Shown here: positions 51,734 to 60,539 of the stretch, in pieces
Position numbering within the stretch: the stretch's first letter is position 1
Layout of the letters: each line of letters opens with the position of its first letter
Origin: Pseudomonas sp. PICF141
GTDB lineage: Bacteria > Pseudomonadota > Gammaproteobacteria > Pseudomonadales > Pseudomonadaceae
DNA length: 64,000 nt
Assembly: GCF_002286815.1 (NCBI RefSeq)
Contig: NZ_MUNM01000059.1
Location: forward strand, 1-64,000
Direction: 5' to 3'
The notes under the pieces: generated by a model
The model's input: the letters and a program-made list of their open reading frames with translations, nothing else
Databases searched by the model: none
Told to the model about the DNA's origin: nothing
Program-made: the position numbers and the translations under genes

Positions 51734-53074
51734 GTGACCAGACTCATCCCCCAAAACCAACTCGCCGGCCAAAGCGGCCAGGTGCTAGACAGCCATCAAG
51801 CCGTCGCCGACCTGCGCCAGGCCCTGAGCTATCCCTACGACCTGCAAGGCTTCGACGATCTGCTTGGCGCGATCGGCGCCAACCGCTCCAACTACATGCA
51901 GGCCGCCAATCAGCAGAAACTCATCAACGCCGTTAGCAACGGTGATTGGGTCATGGTGACGCCTCGCATCGATCCCGAAAACGGCGGTGCTTCATGGAAT
52001 GCCTTCAAACCCAAACCCGAACCTCCACCGGCGCAACATCTGGTCGAAGAACACGCCTTCGCTCTGCCCAAACCCGTGGAGTCGGGCTTCTACATCATTC
52101 AGCAGCCCATGACCCTCGAAGCCCTTGAGCGCTCACTGTACGAAAACCCGCCAAGCGATGCACTGCGCCGGGAATTCCGCTCGCTCAATCGCCATCTCGA
52201 TGAGCGGGTGAAACCGGGGCAAATGGTGATTTTCAGCGATTCACGGCATTACATGTGCCGCCGCGAAGAGGCGCAAATGATGATCGCGGCGCAGAAGGTC
52301 AACGAAGCATTGAAGGATCTGAGTGATGAAGAGGCATCGTTTTTAGTCGAGCATCATGAAGTGATCGAGCCTTTTTTGGAGGTGTCGGCGGGGTCGTTAG
52401 GCGTAGCGTCGTTCATGATCGGTCAGCATTTGGAGAGTCTGAAAACGACCCTGAAAGAACTTGATGGGCTGCATCAGCAGCAATTCCGTAAACACGGCCA
52501 TTTGCACTCCCCTGAGTTTTTTTCCCAGCGCAAGCGGTTGATGGCCAAACTCGATGCCGGCCTAGGGGGGCTTGTACGAAAAGGCACCGGTATTCCGGAT
52601 CATCCCAAGCTCAAGCGTGCCTTGGGCCTTTCTACTCGTAGAACGATTCATCATTGGAACAAGGCTGGGGCACCAACACAGTTACCTGGCTACGCCTCTA
52701 ATATTGATGGTGTGGCGAAGGCCGCCAAGTTTATGAAGGCGGGAGGCTATGTAGGAATAGGACTTGCAGCAGGTGCAGCCACCATGCGCATCAACGAGGT
52801 TTGCCGAACAGGAAGCACCGAAGACTGCAGGCAGGTGCAATTTTCCGAGGGCGGTAAACTGTCTGGCAACGTAATTGGCGGGGTTACCGCAGGCGTTGTG
52901 ACGGGAAAAGTCACCTTAAAGTACTGCGCCGGTATTGCTTTGAAGACCCGCGGCTTAGGCGGTATCGTTTGCGCGTTAATTCTCAGCGGGGGCACAGCAT
53001 CGGTCGGAGGAAATATCGGGGCGAAGTTGGGAGAGGCAAGTGGAGAATTGATCCACGAGGCAACCACTCCATGA
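51734..53074 (+). CDS. Putative effector-like protein with glycine-zipper C-terminus
   Basis: A 446-aa protein of a family I cannot name. Residues 1-95 form a compact N-terminal part, followed by a Pro-rich linker (KPKPEPPP, about 93-99). Residues 115-300 are mainly helical (ESGFYIIQQPMTLEALERSL, VKPGQMVIFSDSRHYMCRREEAQMMIAAQKV). The last 110 residues are rich in Gly, Ala and Val with repeated GxxxG spacing (GGYVGIGLAAG, GNVIGGVTAGVVTG, GGNIGAKLGEASGELI), like membrane-inserting glycine-zipper toxins. No signal peptide. The stop overlaps the next start (ATGA). The pair is arranged like an antibacterial effector and its immunity protein; no VgrG, PAAR or Hcp gene lies in the window. Confidence 0.6.
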   Translation: MTRLIPQNQLAGQSGQVLDSHQAVADLRQALSYPYDLQGFDDLLGAIGANRSNYMQAANQQKLINAVSNGDWVMVTPRIDPENGGASWNAFKPKPEPPPAQHLVEEHAFALPKPVESGFYIIQQPMTLEALERSLYENPPSDALRREFRSLNRHLDERVKPGQMVIFSDSRHYMCRREEAQMMIAAQKVNEALKDLSDEEASFLVEHHEVIEPFLEVSAGSLGVASFMIGQHLESLKTTLKELDGLHQQQFRKHGHLHSPEFFSQRKRLMAKLDAGLGGLVRKGTGIPDHPKLKRALGLSTRRTIHHWNKAGAPTQLPGYASNIDGVAKAAKFMKAGGYVGIGLAAGAATMRINEVCRTGSTEDCRQVQFSEGGKLSGNVIGGVTAGVVTGKVTLKYCAGIALKTRGLGGIVCALILSGGTASVGGNIGAKLGEASGELIHEATTP

Positions 53075-53457
53075 GCCAAGAAAAAATCCTATATGGAGCA
53101 TGCGCCCTACTTTTATTGGTATGTATGCTAATAAATTTGGTCGTAATTTTATATGTGGCTTTTTTCAAACTTGACGAAATTGAAAAGTATCTTAAGAAGT
53201 CCTCTGTTTTAGAAGAAGATCAGTTGATGGGCAGCGGAGCCATTAGCAGATTAATGCGTTTGAGCCGAATTAGCGGATTGCTTTGCGCCAGCAAGTCATT
53301 TCTGCAGCGAACTGAGCCTCTGACAATCTCGGATCTATCGCAACTTCCTGCGACGCTTAAGTTGTGGGTCAATATTCCATTTCATATTGCAACGTTTTTC
53401 ATTGTTTGCATGGTGGCTTTATGGGCTTGGGGCAAATACACCGGTCTACTGAATTAA
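53071..53457 (+). CDS. Putative membrane immunity protein
   Basis: A 128-aa protein with two membrane helices (ILYGACALLLLVCMLINLVVILYVAFF at about 6-32, NIPFHIATFFIVCMVALWAWG at about 101-121) and a polar segment between them. It is encoded with an ATGA overlap after the glycine-zipper protein, and its base composition is clearly more AT-rich than the window average. Immunity to pore-forming effectors is usually an inner-membrane protein of this type; the role is inferred from layout. Confidence 0.6.
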   Translation: MSQEKILYGACALLLLVCMLINLVVILYVAFFKLDEIEKYLKKSSVLEEDQLMGSGAISRLMRLSRISGLLCASKSFLQRTEPLTISDLSQLPATLKLWVNIPFHIATFFIVCMVALWAWGKYTGLLN

Positions 53458-53583
53458 GACTTCTCAGACATTCAGGGTTTTCCTGACGCAGTGATTGTCT
53501 GTTTGTTCGTTCTTCGCAGTGATAGCGCTTTGGGGATTGGGAGAGGCCACTGGACTGCTGGGCTAACCCGCAGTCCACACACC

Positions 53584-54552
53584 TCAATTCGCCAACCGCG
53601 CCCCACCCAAACTCCCACTCAACTCATACGCCGCCAATTCCGCCTGATGCGCCGCCAATATCTCCGGCAACGACCCGCGCAAGTACTCGACCCAGGTTTT
53701 GATCTTCGCATCCAGATATTGCCGCGACGGGTAGATCGCATACAGATTCAATTCCTGTGAACGATAGTTCGGCATCACCCGCACCAGCGTGCCGTTGCGC
53801 AGCCCTTCAATCGCCGCGTACACCGGTAAAACGCCAACCCCCATACCGCTGGTGATCGCCGTTTTCATCGCATCAGCGGAGTTCACCAAAAACGGTGAGC
53901 TGTTGATGGTGACCATTTCCTGGCCGTCAGGGCCGTCGAAGGCCCATTTCTCCAGCGGGATGACCGGGCTCACCAGGCGCAGGCAGGCGTGGTTGAGCAA
54001 ATCGCTGGGTTTGTGCGCGCAGCCATTGGCTTTTACATAGGCGGGCGATGCGCAAACGATGCTGTAGGTGATGCCCAAACGCTGGGAGACGAAGCCTGAG
54101 TCGGGCAGTTCGCTGGCGAGCACGATGGACACGTCGTAGCCCTCGTCGAGCAGATCCGGCACGCGGTTGGCCATGGTCAGGTCGAAGGTCACGTCCGGGT
54201 GGGTTTTGCGGTAGCGGGCGATGGCGTCGATCACGAAGTGCTGACCGATGCCGGTCATGGTGTGCACCTTGAGTTGCCCGGCCGGGCGCGCGTGGGCGTC
54301 GCTGGCCTCGGCCTCGGCTTCTTCGACGTAGGCCAGGATCTGCTCGCAGCGCAATAGATAGCGCTTGCCGGCCTCGGTCAGGGCAATGCGGCGGGTGGTG
54401 CGGTTGAGCAGACGGGTTTGCAGGTGGGCTTCCAGGTTGGAGACCGCACGCGAGACGTTGGCCGTGGTGGTGTCGAGTTGCACGGCGGCGGCGGTGAAGC
54501 TGCCGGCCTCGGCCACGTAACTGAAGGCGCGCATGTTTTGCAAAGTGTCCAT
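53584..54552 (-). CDS. LysR-family regulator divergent from the efflux operon
   Basis: A 322-aa LTTR with helix-turn-helix MDTLQNMRAFSYVAEAGSFTAAAVQLDTTTANVSRAVSNLEAHLQTRLLNRTTRRIALTEAG and the CrgA/DsdC-type effector domain (IDAIARYRKTHPDVTFDLTMANRVPDLLDEGYDVSIVL). It lies divergent to the NodT-FUSC-DUF1656-HlyD genes, the same layout as AaeR and aaeXAB, so it probably controls them. Confidence 0.88.
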   Translation of the reverse strand: MDTLQNMRAFSYVAEAGSFTAAAVQLDTTTANVSRAVSNLEAHLQTRLLNRTTRRIALTEAGKRYLLRCEQILAYVEEAEAEASDAHARPAGQLKVHTMTGIGQHFVIDAIARYRKTHPDVTFDLTMANRVPDLLDEGYDVSIVLASELPDSGFVSQRLGITYSIVCASPAYVKANGCAHKPSDLLNHACLRLVSPVIPLEKWAFDGPDGQEMVTINSSPFLVNSADAMKTAITSGMGVGVLPVYAAIEGLRNGTLVRVMPNYRSQELNLYAIYPSRQYLDAKIKTWVEYLRGSLPEILAAHQAELAAYELSGSLGGARLAN

Positions 54553-54724
54553 GGGGTGCTCTCTTGGCGAATGGCAAATTGTGACACGAAGTTGCTGGCT
54601 CTTTACAGACGACTAAAGACGCGACCGAGGGATTATCGCGTTAACGGTAACAAAGATTCACAAGAATCCCGGCTTATCGCCAACAAGGCCCACCCCTAGA
54701 ATTGCGCCCTGTAGGCATGGGCTT

Positions 54725-54857
54725 GTGTGGCGAGGGGGCTTGCCCCCGTTGGGTTGCGAAGCGACCCTGAAATCGGTCACCGCGATCTTCAATCAGAATT
54801 GCAGTAACCGGTTTACGACTGCTGCGCAGCCGAACGGGGGCAAGCCCCCTCGCCACA
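54725..54857. repeat. REP pair in the regulator-efflux intergenic region
   Basis: TGTGGCGAGGGGGCTTGCCC is mirrored by GGGCAAGCCCCCTCGCCACA. It occupies a third of the 360-base gap 54553-54912, between the two presumed promoters. Confidence 0.88.
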
Positions 54858-54912
54858 AAAAAACCGTCCCCAGAAGTTCTCTGTATCTCTCCCACCTCAG
54901 GAAATCGCAGCA

Positions 54913-56424
54913 GTGCCGCGTCGCATCAACAGAGCGCTCAAGACGCTCAGTGTTCTGGCTTTAACCCTGGCAATCAGCGGCTGCATCGGCACCGCAGGGA
55001 TCGCCCCGCAAGACAAGGCACTGGAGGCCAATTCACTGGCCACCGACGATGCCATCCAGAGCGCCGAACAAGACGCTCATTGGCCCACCGCTCAATGGTG
55101 GCAAGCCTACGGCGACCCGCAATTGAACCGCTGGATCGACCTCGCCCTGCAAGGCAGCCCGAGCATGGCCATGGCCGCCGCGCGCGTGCGGCAGGCGCGG
55201 TCGATGGCCGGCCTTGCCGAGTCCGCCGAGTCGTTGCAGATCAATGGCCAATCCACCCTCAAGCGCCACAACTGGCCGACCGATCAGTTCTACGGCCCCG
55301 GCGAACTGGCCAACACCACCACCTGGGACAACAACGCCGCGCTGGGTTTCAGTTATGCCCTCGACCTCTGGGGTCGAGAAAGCAACGCCACCGAACGCGC
55401 CGTGGACATGGCGCACATGAGCGTCGCCGAAGCGCGGCAGGCCCGGCTCGAATTGCAGAACAACATCGTGCGTGCCTACATCGAACTCTCGTTGCATTAC
55501 GCGCAACGGGACATCGTTGCGGCAACGTTGAAGCAGCAACAGCAAATTCTCGACCTGGCACAGAAACGTCTGGACGGCGGCATCGGCACCCATTTCGACG
55601 TTAGCCAGGCCGAAACACCCTTGCCGGAAACCCATCGGCAAATCGATGCCCTGGACGAGGAAATTGCCCTCAGCCGCAATCAGCTCGCCGCGCTGGCCGG
55701 CAAGGGACCGGGGGAGGGCGCGCAGTTGCAACGGCCGACGCTGTCGTTGGGTGCGGCATTAAAACTGCCGTCCTCGTTGCCGGCGCAGCTGCTCGGTCAA
55801 CGCCCGGACGTGGTTGCCAGTCGCTGGCAAGTGGCGGCCCAGGCGCGGGGGATCGATGTGGCCCACGCCGGTTTCTACCCCAACTTTGATCTGGTCGGCA
55901 GCCTCGGCTATATGGCCACCGGCGGTGGGGCGCTGGAGTTTTTGACCGGCAAGAAGCTCAACTACAGCGTCGGCCCGGCGATCTCCTTGCCGATCTTCGA
56001 CGGTGGCCGCTTGCGTTCGGAGCTGGGGGAAGCCTCGGCCGGATATGACATCGCTGTGGCGAAGTACAACCAGACGCTGATCAATGCGCTGAAAAACATC
56101 TCCGACCAGTTGATTCGCCGCGAGTCGATGGACAAGCAACAAACCTTCGCCGCCGAGTCGGTAGCCACGGCGCAGAAGACCTACGACATCGCGATGATCG
56201 CCTATCAGCGCGGGCTCACCGATTACCTCAACGTGCTGAATGCGCAGACGTTGTTGTTCAAGCAGCAGCAAGTGCAGCAGCAGGTTCAGGCCGCACGCTT
56301 GAGTGCTCATGCCGAGCTAGTGACGGCGCTTGGCGGGGGACTCGGGGCGGGCAACGATGTGCCGGAAGACAGCCAGACCGATGCACCGAGAACCCCGGCC
56401 CTTCTTAACAGCCTCTCGAATTGA
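54913..56424 (+). CDS. Efflux outer-membrane lipoprotein, NodT family
   Basis: A 503-aa TolC-like channel subunit. Lipobox LAISGC gives a lipidated Cys near residue 23. Two OEP repeats are seen: WWQAYGDPQLNRWIDLALQGSPSMAMAAARVRQARSMAG and the second starting SLPAQLLGQRPDVVASRWQVAAQARGIDVAHAGFYPNFDLVGSLGY. PAISLPIFDGGRLRSELGEASAGYDIAVAKYNQTL is typical. Start is GTG at 54913. It forms the outer-membrane part of the efflux system encoded downstream. Confidence 0.92.
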   Translation: MPRRINRALKTLSVLALTLAISGCIGTAGIAPQDKALEANSLATDDAIQSAEQDAHWPTAQWWQAYGDPQLNRWIDLALQGSPSMAMAAARVRQARSMAGLAESAESLQINGQSTLKRHNWPTDQFYGPGELANTTTWDNNAALGFSYALDLWGRESNATERAVDMAHMSVAEARQARLELQNNIVRAYIELSLHYAQRDIVAATLKQQQQILDLAQKRLDGGIGTHFDVSQAETPLPETHRQIDALDEEIALSRNQLAALAGKGPGEGAQLQRPTLSLGAALKLPSSLPAQLLGQRPDVVASRWQVAAQARGIDVAHAGFYPNFDLVGSLGYMATGGGALEFLTGKKLNYSVGPAISLPIFDGGRLRSELGEASAGYDIAVAKYNQTLINALKNISDQLIRRESMDKQQTFAAESVATAQKTYDIAMIAYQRGLTDYLNVLNAQTLLFKQQQVQQQVQAARLSAHAELVTALGGGLGAGNDVPEDSQTDAPRTPALLNSLSN

Positions 56425-56434
56425 ACACACAACC

Positions 56435-56524
56435 TGTGGGAGCGGGCTTGCCCGCGATGGCGTCATCACATCCGACATTGATGGCGCCTGACACACCGCC
56501 ATCGCGGGCAAGCCCGCTCCCACA
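56435..56524. repeat. REP pair between the NodT and FUSC genes
   Basis: TGTGGGAGCGGGCTTGCCCG faces its reverse complement across a 45-base spacer, within a likely operon; such elements can stabilise or attenuate the message. Confidence 0.9.
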
Positions 56525-56563
56525 GGTTCTGCGTCTTAACCGAATATCAATGAGCAAAATCCC

Positions 56564-58768
56564 ATGACTCCCTTGCCCGCACCGTTGCGCTGGCTGTATT
56601 CCCTTGAATGGCGCCGGGGGTTCTTCGACTGGGCACGCAGCGACGGCGTGACCTGGGTGTACATTTTCAAGGTGCTGTTCGCGGCATTCCTGACCCTGTG
56701 GCTGGCCATGCGCCTGGAGCTGCCGCAACCGCGCACCGCGATGATCACCGTGTTCATCGTCATGCAACCGCAAAGCGGCCAGGTATTCGCCAAGAGTTTC
56801 TATCGCTTCCTCGGCACCTTGGCGGGGTCGGCGGTGATGGTCGCGTTGATTGCCCTGTTTGCGCAGAACACCGAACTGTTCCTCGGCTCGCTGGCGATCT
56901 GGGTCGGCCTCTGCTCGGCCGGGGCGGCGCGTTATCGCAATTTCCGCGCCTATGGCTTTGTGCTCGCCGGTTATACGGCGGCGATGGTCGGCCTGCCTGC
57001 ATTGGCTCATCCCGACGGCGCATTCATGGCAGCAGTCTGGCGGGTGTTGGAAATCTCCCTGGGGATTCTCTGCTCGACGCTGGTGAGCGCCGCGATCCTG
57101 CCGCAAACCGCCAGCGCCGCGATGCGCAATGCCTTGTATCAGCGCTTCGGCGTGTTTGCCTTGTTTGTCACCGATGGCTTGCGCGGTCGCAGCCGGCGCG
57201 AGGCGTTTGAAGCGAGCAACGTACGGTTTATTGCCGAGGCGGTAGGTCTGGAAGGGCTGCGCAGCGTCACGGTGTTCGAAGACCCGCACATGCGTCGACG
57301 CAATGGTCGGCTCAGTCGCTTGAACAGCGAGTTCATGGGCATTACCACGCGCTTCAATGCGCTGCATCAGTTGCTCGAACGCCTGCGCAACAGTGGCGCC
57401 GATCATGTTGTCGCGGCGATCAAACCGGGGTTACAGGATCTGGCTGAAGTGCTCGACGGCTTCAGCGGTCGGGCCTTGACCAGCCCCGACGCTGCACGCC
57501 TGGCCAGCGCTTTGGCGACCTATAAGGAAAACTTGCCGGCGCGGGTTCGCAGCCTGCGGGCGACCTTTCAGGAGAGTGATCCGAGCGACGCCGAGCAGCT
57601 GGATTTTCACACCGCCTATGAGCTGCTTTATCGCTTCGTCGACGACCTGCACAGTTATGCACAGACCCACGCATCGCTGGCCGATCACAGCCACGAACGG
57701 GAACGTTGGGACGAGCCCTTCACCCCGCAAACCAACTGGCTGGCCTCGGCGGCATCGGGCATTCGCGCAGCATTCATTCTCGTGGTGCTCGGCAGTTATT
57801 GGGTGGCCACGGCGTGGCCGAGCGGGGCGACCATGACCCTGATCGCCGCCGCCACCGTCGGCCTTTCAGCGGCGACGCCGAACCCCAAACGGATGGCGTT
57901 TCAGATGGCCTGCGGAACGTTGTTCGGAGCGCTGATCGGTTTCGTCGAAATGTTTTTCATCTTCCCCTGGATCGACGGCTTTGCGTTGCTCTGCGTGATG
58001 CTCGCGCCGGTGATTGTGATTGGGGCGTTCCTGGCTTCACGGCCGCAATACGCCGGGGTTGGCCTGGGGTTGCTGATTTTCTTCAGCACCGGTTCGGTGC
58101 CGGACAACCTCACGGTCTACAACCCTTACGCCTTCATCAATGACTACCTCGCCATGATCATGGGCATGCTGGTGTGCGCGGCGGCCGGGGCGATCATCTT
58201 GCCGCCCAACAGCCGCTGGTTATGGCGGCGTCTGGAGCAGGATTTGCGTGAGCAAGTGGTGTATGCCATCAGCGGCAAACTCAAAGGGTTGGCGTCGAGT
58301 TTCGAAAGTCGCACTCGCGATCTTTTGCATCAGGCCTATGGCCTCGCAGCGGGACAGCCGCAGGTGCAAGGGGACTTGTTGCGCTGGATGTTCGTGGTGC
58401 TGGAAGTCGGCCACGCGATTATCGAGTTGCGCAAGGAACAGGCGGTTCTGCCGGTGCATCCCGCTTATGCCCAAGCCCAACCGTGGCGCCAGTCAATCCG
58501 GGCGATGGGGCGTTCGCTGGTGCGACTGTTTTTGCAGCCGGGCCGGAGCAATCTGGAACGTGCGCTGGTCGCGGTCGACCACGCGATCAGCCGTGTGCAG
58601 GCCACCGATGAGCCCTTCGCGCCGCACTTCGATACCTCGGCGTTGCGTCGGGTGAAGAGCTACCTGCACTTCATCCGCACCTCGCTGCTTGACCCGCAAT
58701 CGCCTCTGGCCGGCTACATAAAAGCCAGTGCCATCGCCAAGCCCCAAGGACTTGAACATGCCTCGTGA
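56564..58768 (+). CDS. FUSC-family inner-membrane transporter (AaeB-like)
   Basis: A 734-aa protein with two blocks of about six helices (residues 30-190 and 400-560) separated by a cytoplasmic domain, and a C-terminal soluble part. FKVLFAAFLTLWLAMRLELPQPRTAMITVFIVMQPQSGQVFAKSFYRFLGTLAGSAVMV is the FUSC signature. This is the inner-membrane component of a tripartite pump for aromatic carboxylic acids or similar compounds, like E. coli AaeB. It overlaps the DUF1656 gene by 11 bases. Confidence 0.9.
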   Translation: MTPLPAPLRWLYSLEWRRGFFDWARSDGVTWVYIFKVLFAAFLTLWLAMRLELPQPRTAMITVFIVMQPQSGQVFAKSFYRFLGTLAGSAVMVALIALFAQNTELFLGSLAIWVGLCSAGAARYRNFRAYGFVLAGYTAAMVGLPALAHPDGAFMAAVWRVLEISLGILCSTLVSAAILPQTASAAMRNALYQRFGVFALFVTDGLRGRSRREAFEASNVRFIAEAVGLEGLRSVTVFEDPHMRRRNGRLSRLNSEFMGITTRFNALHQLLERLRNSGADHVVAAIKPGLQDLAEVLDGFSGRALTSPDAARLASALATYKENLPARVRSLRATFQESDPSDAEQLDFHTAYELLYRFVDDLHSYAQTHASLADHSHERERWDEPFTPQTNWLASAASGIRAAFILVVLGSYWVATAWPSGATMTLIAAATVGLSAATPNPKRMAFQMACGTLFGALIGFVEMFFIFPWIDGFALLCVMLAPVIVIGAFLASRPQYAGVGLGLLIFFSTGSVPDNLTVYNPYAFINDYLAMIMGMLVCAAAGAIILPPNSRWLWRRLEQDLREQVVYAISGKLKGLASSFESRTRDLLHQAYGLAAGQPQVQGDLLRWMFVVLEVGHAIIELRKEQAVLPVHPAYAQAQPWRQSIRAMGRSLVRLFLQPGRSNLERALVAVDHAISRVQATDEPFAPHFDTSALRRVKSYLHFIRTSLLDPQSPLAGYIKASAIAKPQGLEHAS

Positions 58769-58958
58769 AATCGCGTTCCACGGCGTGTACATGCCGACCA
58801 TGACCCTGATGTTTTTCATTGCCGCAGCGCTGGCCTGGGCGCTGGATCGGTTCCTGTCCGGGTTCGATCTGTACCGCTTTTTCTGGCACCCGGCGCTGCT
58901 GCGCCTGAGTCTGTTTACTTGTCTGTTCGGCGCTCTTGCGTTGACTGTCTACCGTTGA
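58758..58958 (+). CDS. DUF1656 family small membrane protein (AaeX-like)
   Basis: A 66-aa protein with two helices (PTMTLMFFIAAALAWALDRFL and PALLRLSLFTCLFGALALTVY). It starts PREIAFHGVYMPTM, the DUF1656 signature. It lies between FUSC and HlyD genes in most such operons; its exact role is unknown. Confidence 0.9.
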   Translation: MPREIAFHGVYMPTMTLMFFIAAALAWALDRFLSGFDLYRFFWHPALLRLSLFTCLFGALALTVYR

Positions 58959-58997
58959 CTCTCTACCACTGACTCTCTATCACTGAAGAAGGCCCTG

Positions 58998-59861
58998 ATG
59001 AAAAAGCTTTTCAGCCTGCTCGCGACCCTGTTGGTGTTGGCCCTTGCCCTGTGGATCGGCCGGACCCTGTGGGTGCATTACATGAACACCCCCTGGACCC
59101 GTGATGGCCGGGTGCGCGCCGACATCATCAACGTCGCTGCCGACGTGACCGGTGAAGTGGTGGACGTGCCGGTGCGCGACAATCAGCAAGTGAAGAAGGG
59201 CGATTTGCTGATGCGCATCGACCCCGAGCATTACCGCATCGCGGTGAAACAGGCGCAGTCGCTGGTGGCCTCGCGCAAAGCCACGTGGGAGATGCGCAAG
59301 GTCAACGCCCATCGCCGCGCCGACCTCGACAACCTGGTGATCTCCAGGGAAAACCGTGACGACGCCACCAACATCGCCGACTCGGCCCTGGCCGATTACC
59401 AGCATGCCCAGGCGCAACTGGAAGCCGCCGAACTGAACCTCAAACGCACCGAAGTGCGTGCGGCGGTGGACGGTTATGTGACCAACCTCAACGTCCATCG
59501 CGGCGACTACGCGCGCATCGGCGAAGCGAAAATGGCCGTGGTCGACATGAACTCGTTCTGGGTTTATGGCTTCTTCGAAGAAACCAAACTGCCTCGCGTG
59601 CGCGTGGGCGATAAAGCCGACATGCAATTGATGAGCGGCGAAGTGCTCAAGGGGCATGTGGAAAGCATTTCCCGGGGCATCTATGACCGCGACAACCCGG
59701 AAAGCCGCGAGCTGATCGCCGATGTGAATCCGACCTTCAACTGGGTGCGTCTGGCGCAGCGGGTGCCGGTGCGGATTCACATTGATGAAGTGCCGGAGGG
59801 CGTGCTGTTGGCGGCGGGGATTACTTGTACCGTTGTGGTGAAACAGGAAAGTGGCGAATAA
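58998..59861 (+). CDS. HlyD-family periplasmic adaptor (AaeA/EmrA-like)
   Basis: A 287-aa membrane-fusion protein. One N-terminal helix (LFSLLATLLVLALALWIGRTLW) is followed by the lipoyl half-motif DVTGEVVDVPVRDNQQVKKGDLLMRIDPEHYRIA. A short coiled-coil hairpin follows, then RTEVRAAVDGYVTNLNVHRGDYARIGEAKMAVVDMNSFWVYGFFEETKLPRVRVG. It links the FUSC transporter with the NodT channel. Last gene of the operon; a REP pair follows. Confidence 0.92.
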   Translation: MKKLFSLLATLLVLALALWIGRTLWVHYMNTPWTRDGRVRADIINVAADVTGEVVDVPVRDNQQVKKGDLLMRIDPEHYRIAVKQAQSLVASRKATWEMRKVNAHRRADLDNLVISRENRDDATNIADSALADYQHAQAQLEAAELNLKRTEVRAAVDGYVTNLNVHRGDYARIGEAKMAVVDMNSFWVYGFFEETKLPRVRVGDKADMQLMSGEVLKGHVESISRGIYDRDNPESRELIADVNPTFNWVRLAQRVPVRIHIDEVPEGVLLAAGITCTVVVKQESGE

Positions 59862-59865
59862 CCTT

Positions 59866-59997
59866 GTGGCGAGGGGGCTTGCCCCCGTTCGGCGGCGAAG
59901 CCGGCGCAAAACCAGAGCATGCGGTACATCTGGAAGAACGGGATTGCAGGTTTTGGGGCTGCTGCGCAACCCAACGGGGGCAAGCCCCCTCGCCACA
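59866..59997. repeat. REP pair after the HlyD gene
   Basis: TGTGGCGAGGGGGCTTGCCC faces GGGCAAGCCCCCTCGCCACA, the same class as at 54725, so this class brackets the efflux operon. Confidence 0.9.
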
Positions 59998-60008
59998 AGG
60001 AAACGGTT

Positions 60009-60407
60009 TCAGCCCTGACAAAACGTCTCATGCAAATGCCGCCAAACCACCTTGCCATCGGCCTGTTTCTCGAACACCACCGAGGATCGTCGATCAGAAT
60101 GCAACCCCGTCGCATCGGTCTGCCGCTCACGATAACTCACCACCGCGCCACCGTCGTACAGCGCAACACCACGCAACTCGCTGAGCTCAATTCTGAACCC
60201 GAGCTTTTTCCCGCCCGCCAGCAGAAACAGTTCATTCAACGCCTTGAAATCCAGCGCCCGGCCCAACGGCGAGATCATGGAAAACCGGGGCGAAAAACGC
60301 GTCAATAACTGGTCAAGCCTGGATTCGTCCTGCTCCTCGGCCAGCCATTGTTCGATGGCTATGTGGGCCTGGATCACTTCGTCAAAGTATTCGGTGTAGT
60401 CGGTCAT
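60009..60407 (-). CDS. NTF2-like / DUF4440-type protein
   Basis: A 132-aa small protein with an NTF2-like pattern: EYFDEVIQAHIAIEQWLAEEQDESRLDQLLTRFSPRFSMISPLGRALDFKALNELF, then strands with GFRIELSELRGVALYDGGAVVSYRERQTD and a final VWRHLHETFC. The ATG at 60407 removes an extension derived from a REP element. Substrate or role cannot be predicted. Confidence 0.78.
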   Translation of the reverse strand: MTDYTEYFDEVIQAHIAIEQWLAEEQDESRLDQLLTRFSPRFSMISPLGRALDFKALNELFLLAGGKKLGFRIELSELRGVALYDGGAVVSYRERQTDATGLHSDRRSSVVFEKQADGKVVWRHLHETFCQG

Positions 60408-60447
60408 GTTGTTTCCTGTAATTTCGCAGCGCCTGTCCTGACGTCTT

Positions 60448-60523
60448 CGCGGGCAAGCCTCGCTCCTACAGGTTATGCACCCATTTTGGGCCCTCATCCT
60501 GTAGGAGCGAGGCTTGCCCGCGA
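60448..60523. repeat. Inverted REP pair upstream of the NTF2-like gene
   Basis: GCGGGCAAGCCTCGCTCCTA at the left is followed by TAGGAGCGAGGCTTGCCCGC; the two are separated by about 35 bases and lie between the NTF2-like gene and the SDR gene. Confidence 0.85.
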
Positions 60524-60539
60524 ACGCGTCGACCCGGTC

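Noticed and set aside
53552..53576. Hairpin GGACTGC...GCAGTCC between the immunity-type gene and the LysR gene
   Set aside because: Only a 7-bp stem with an 11-base loop and no T tract on either side; not counted as a terminator.
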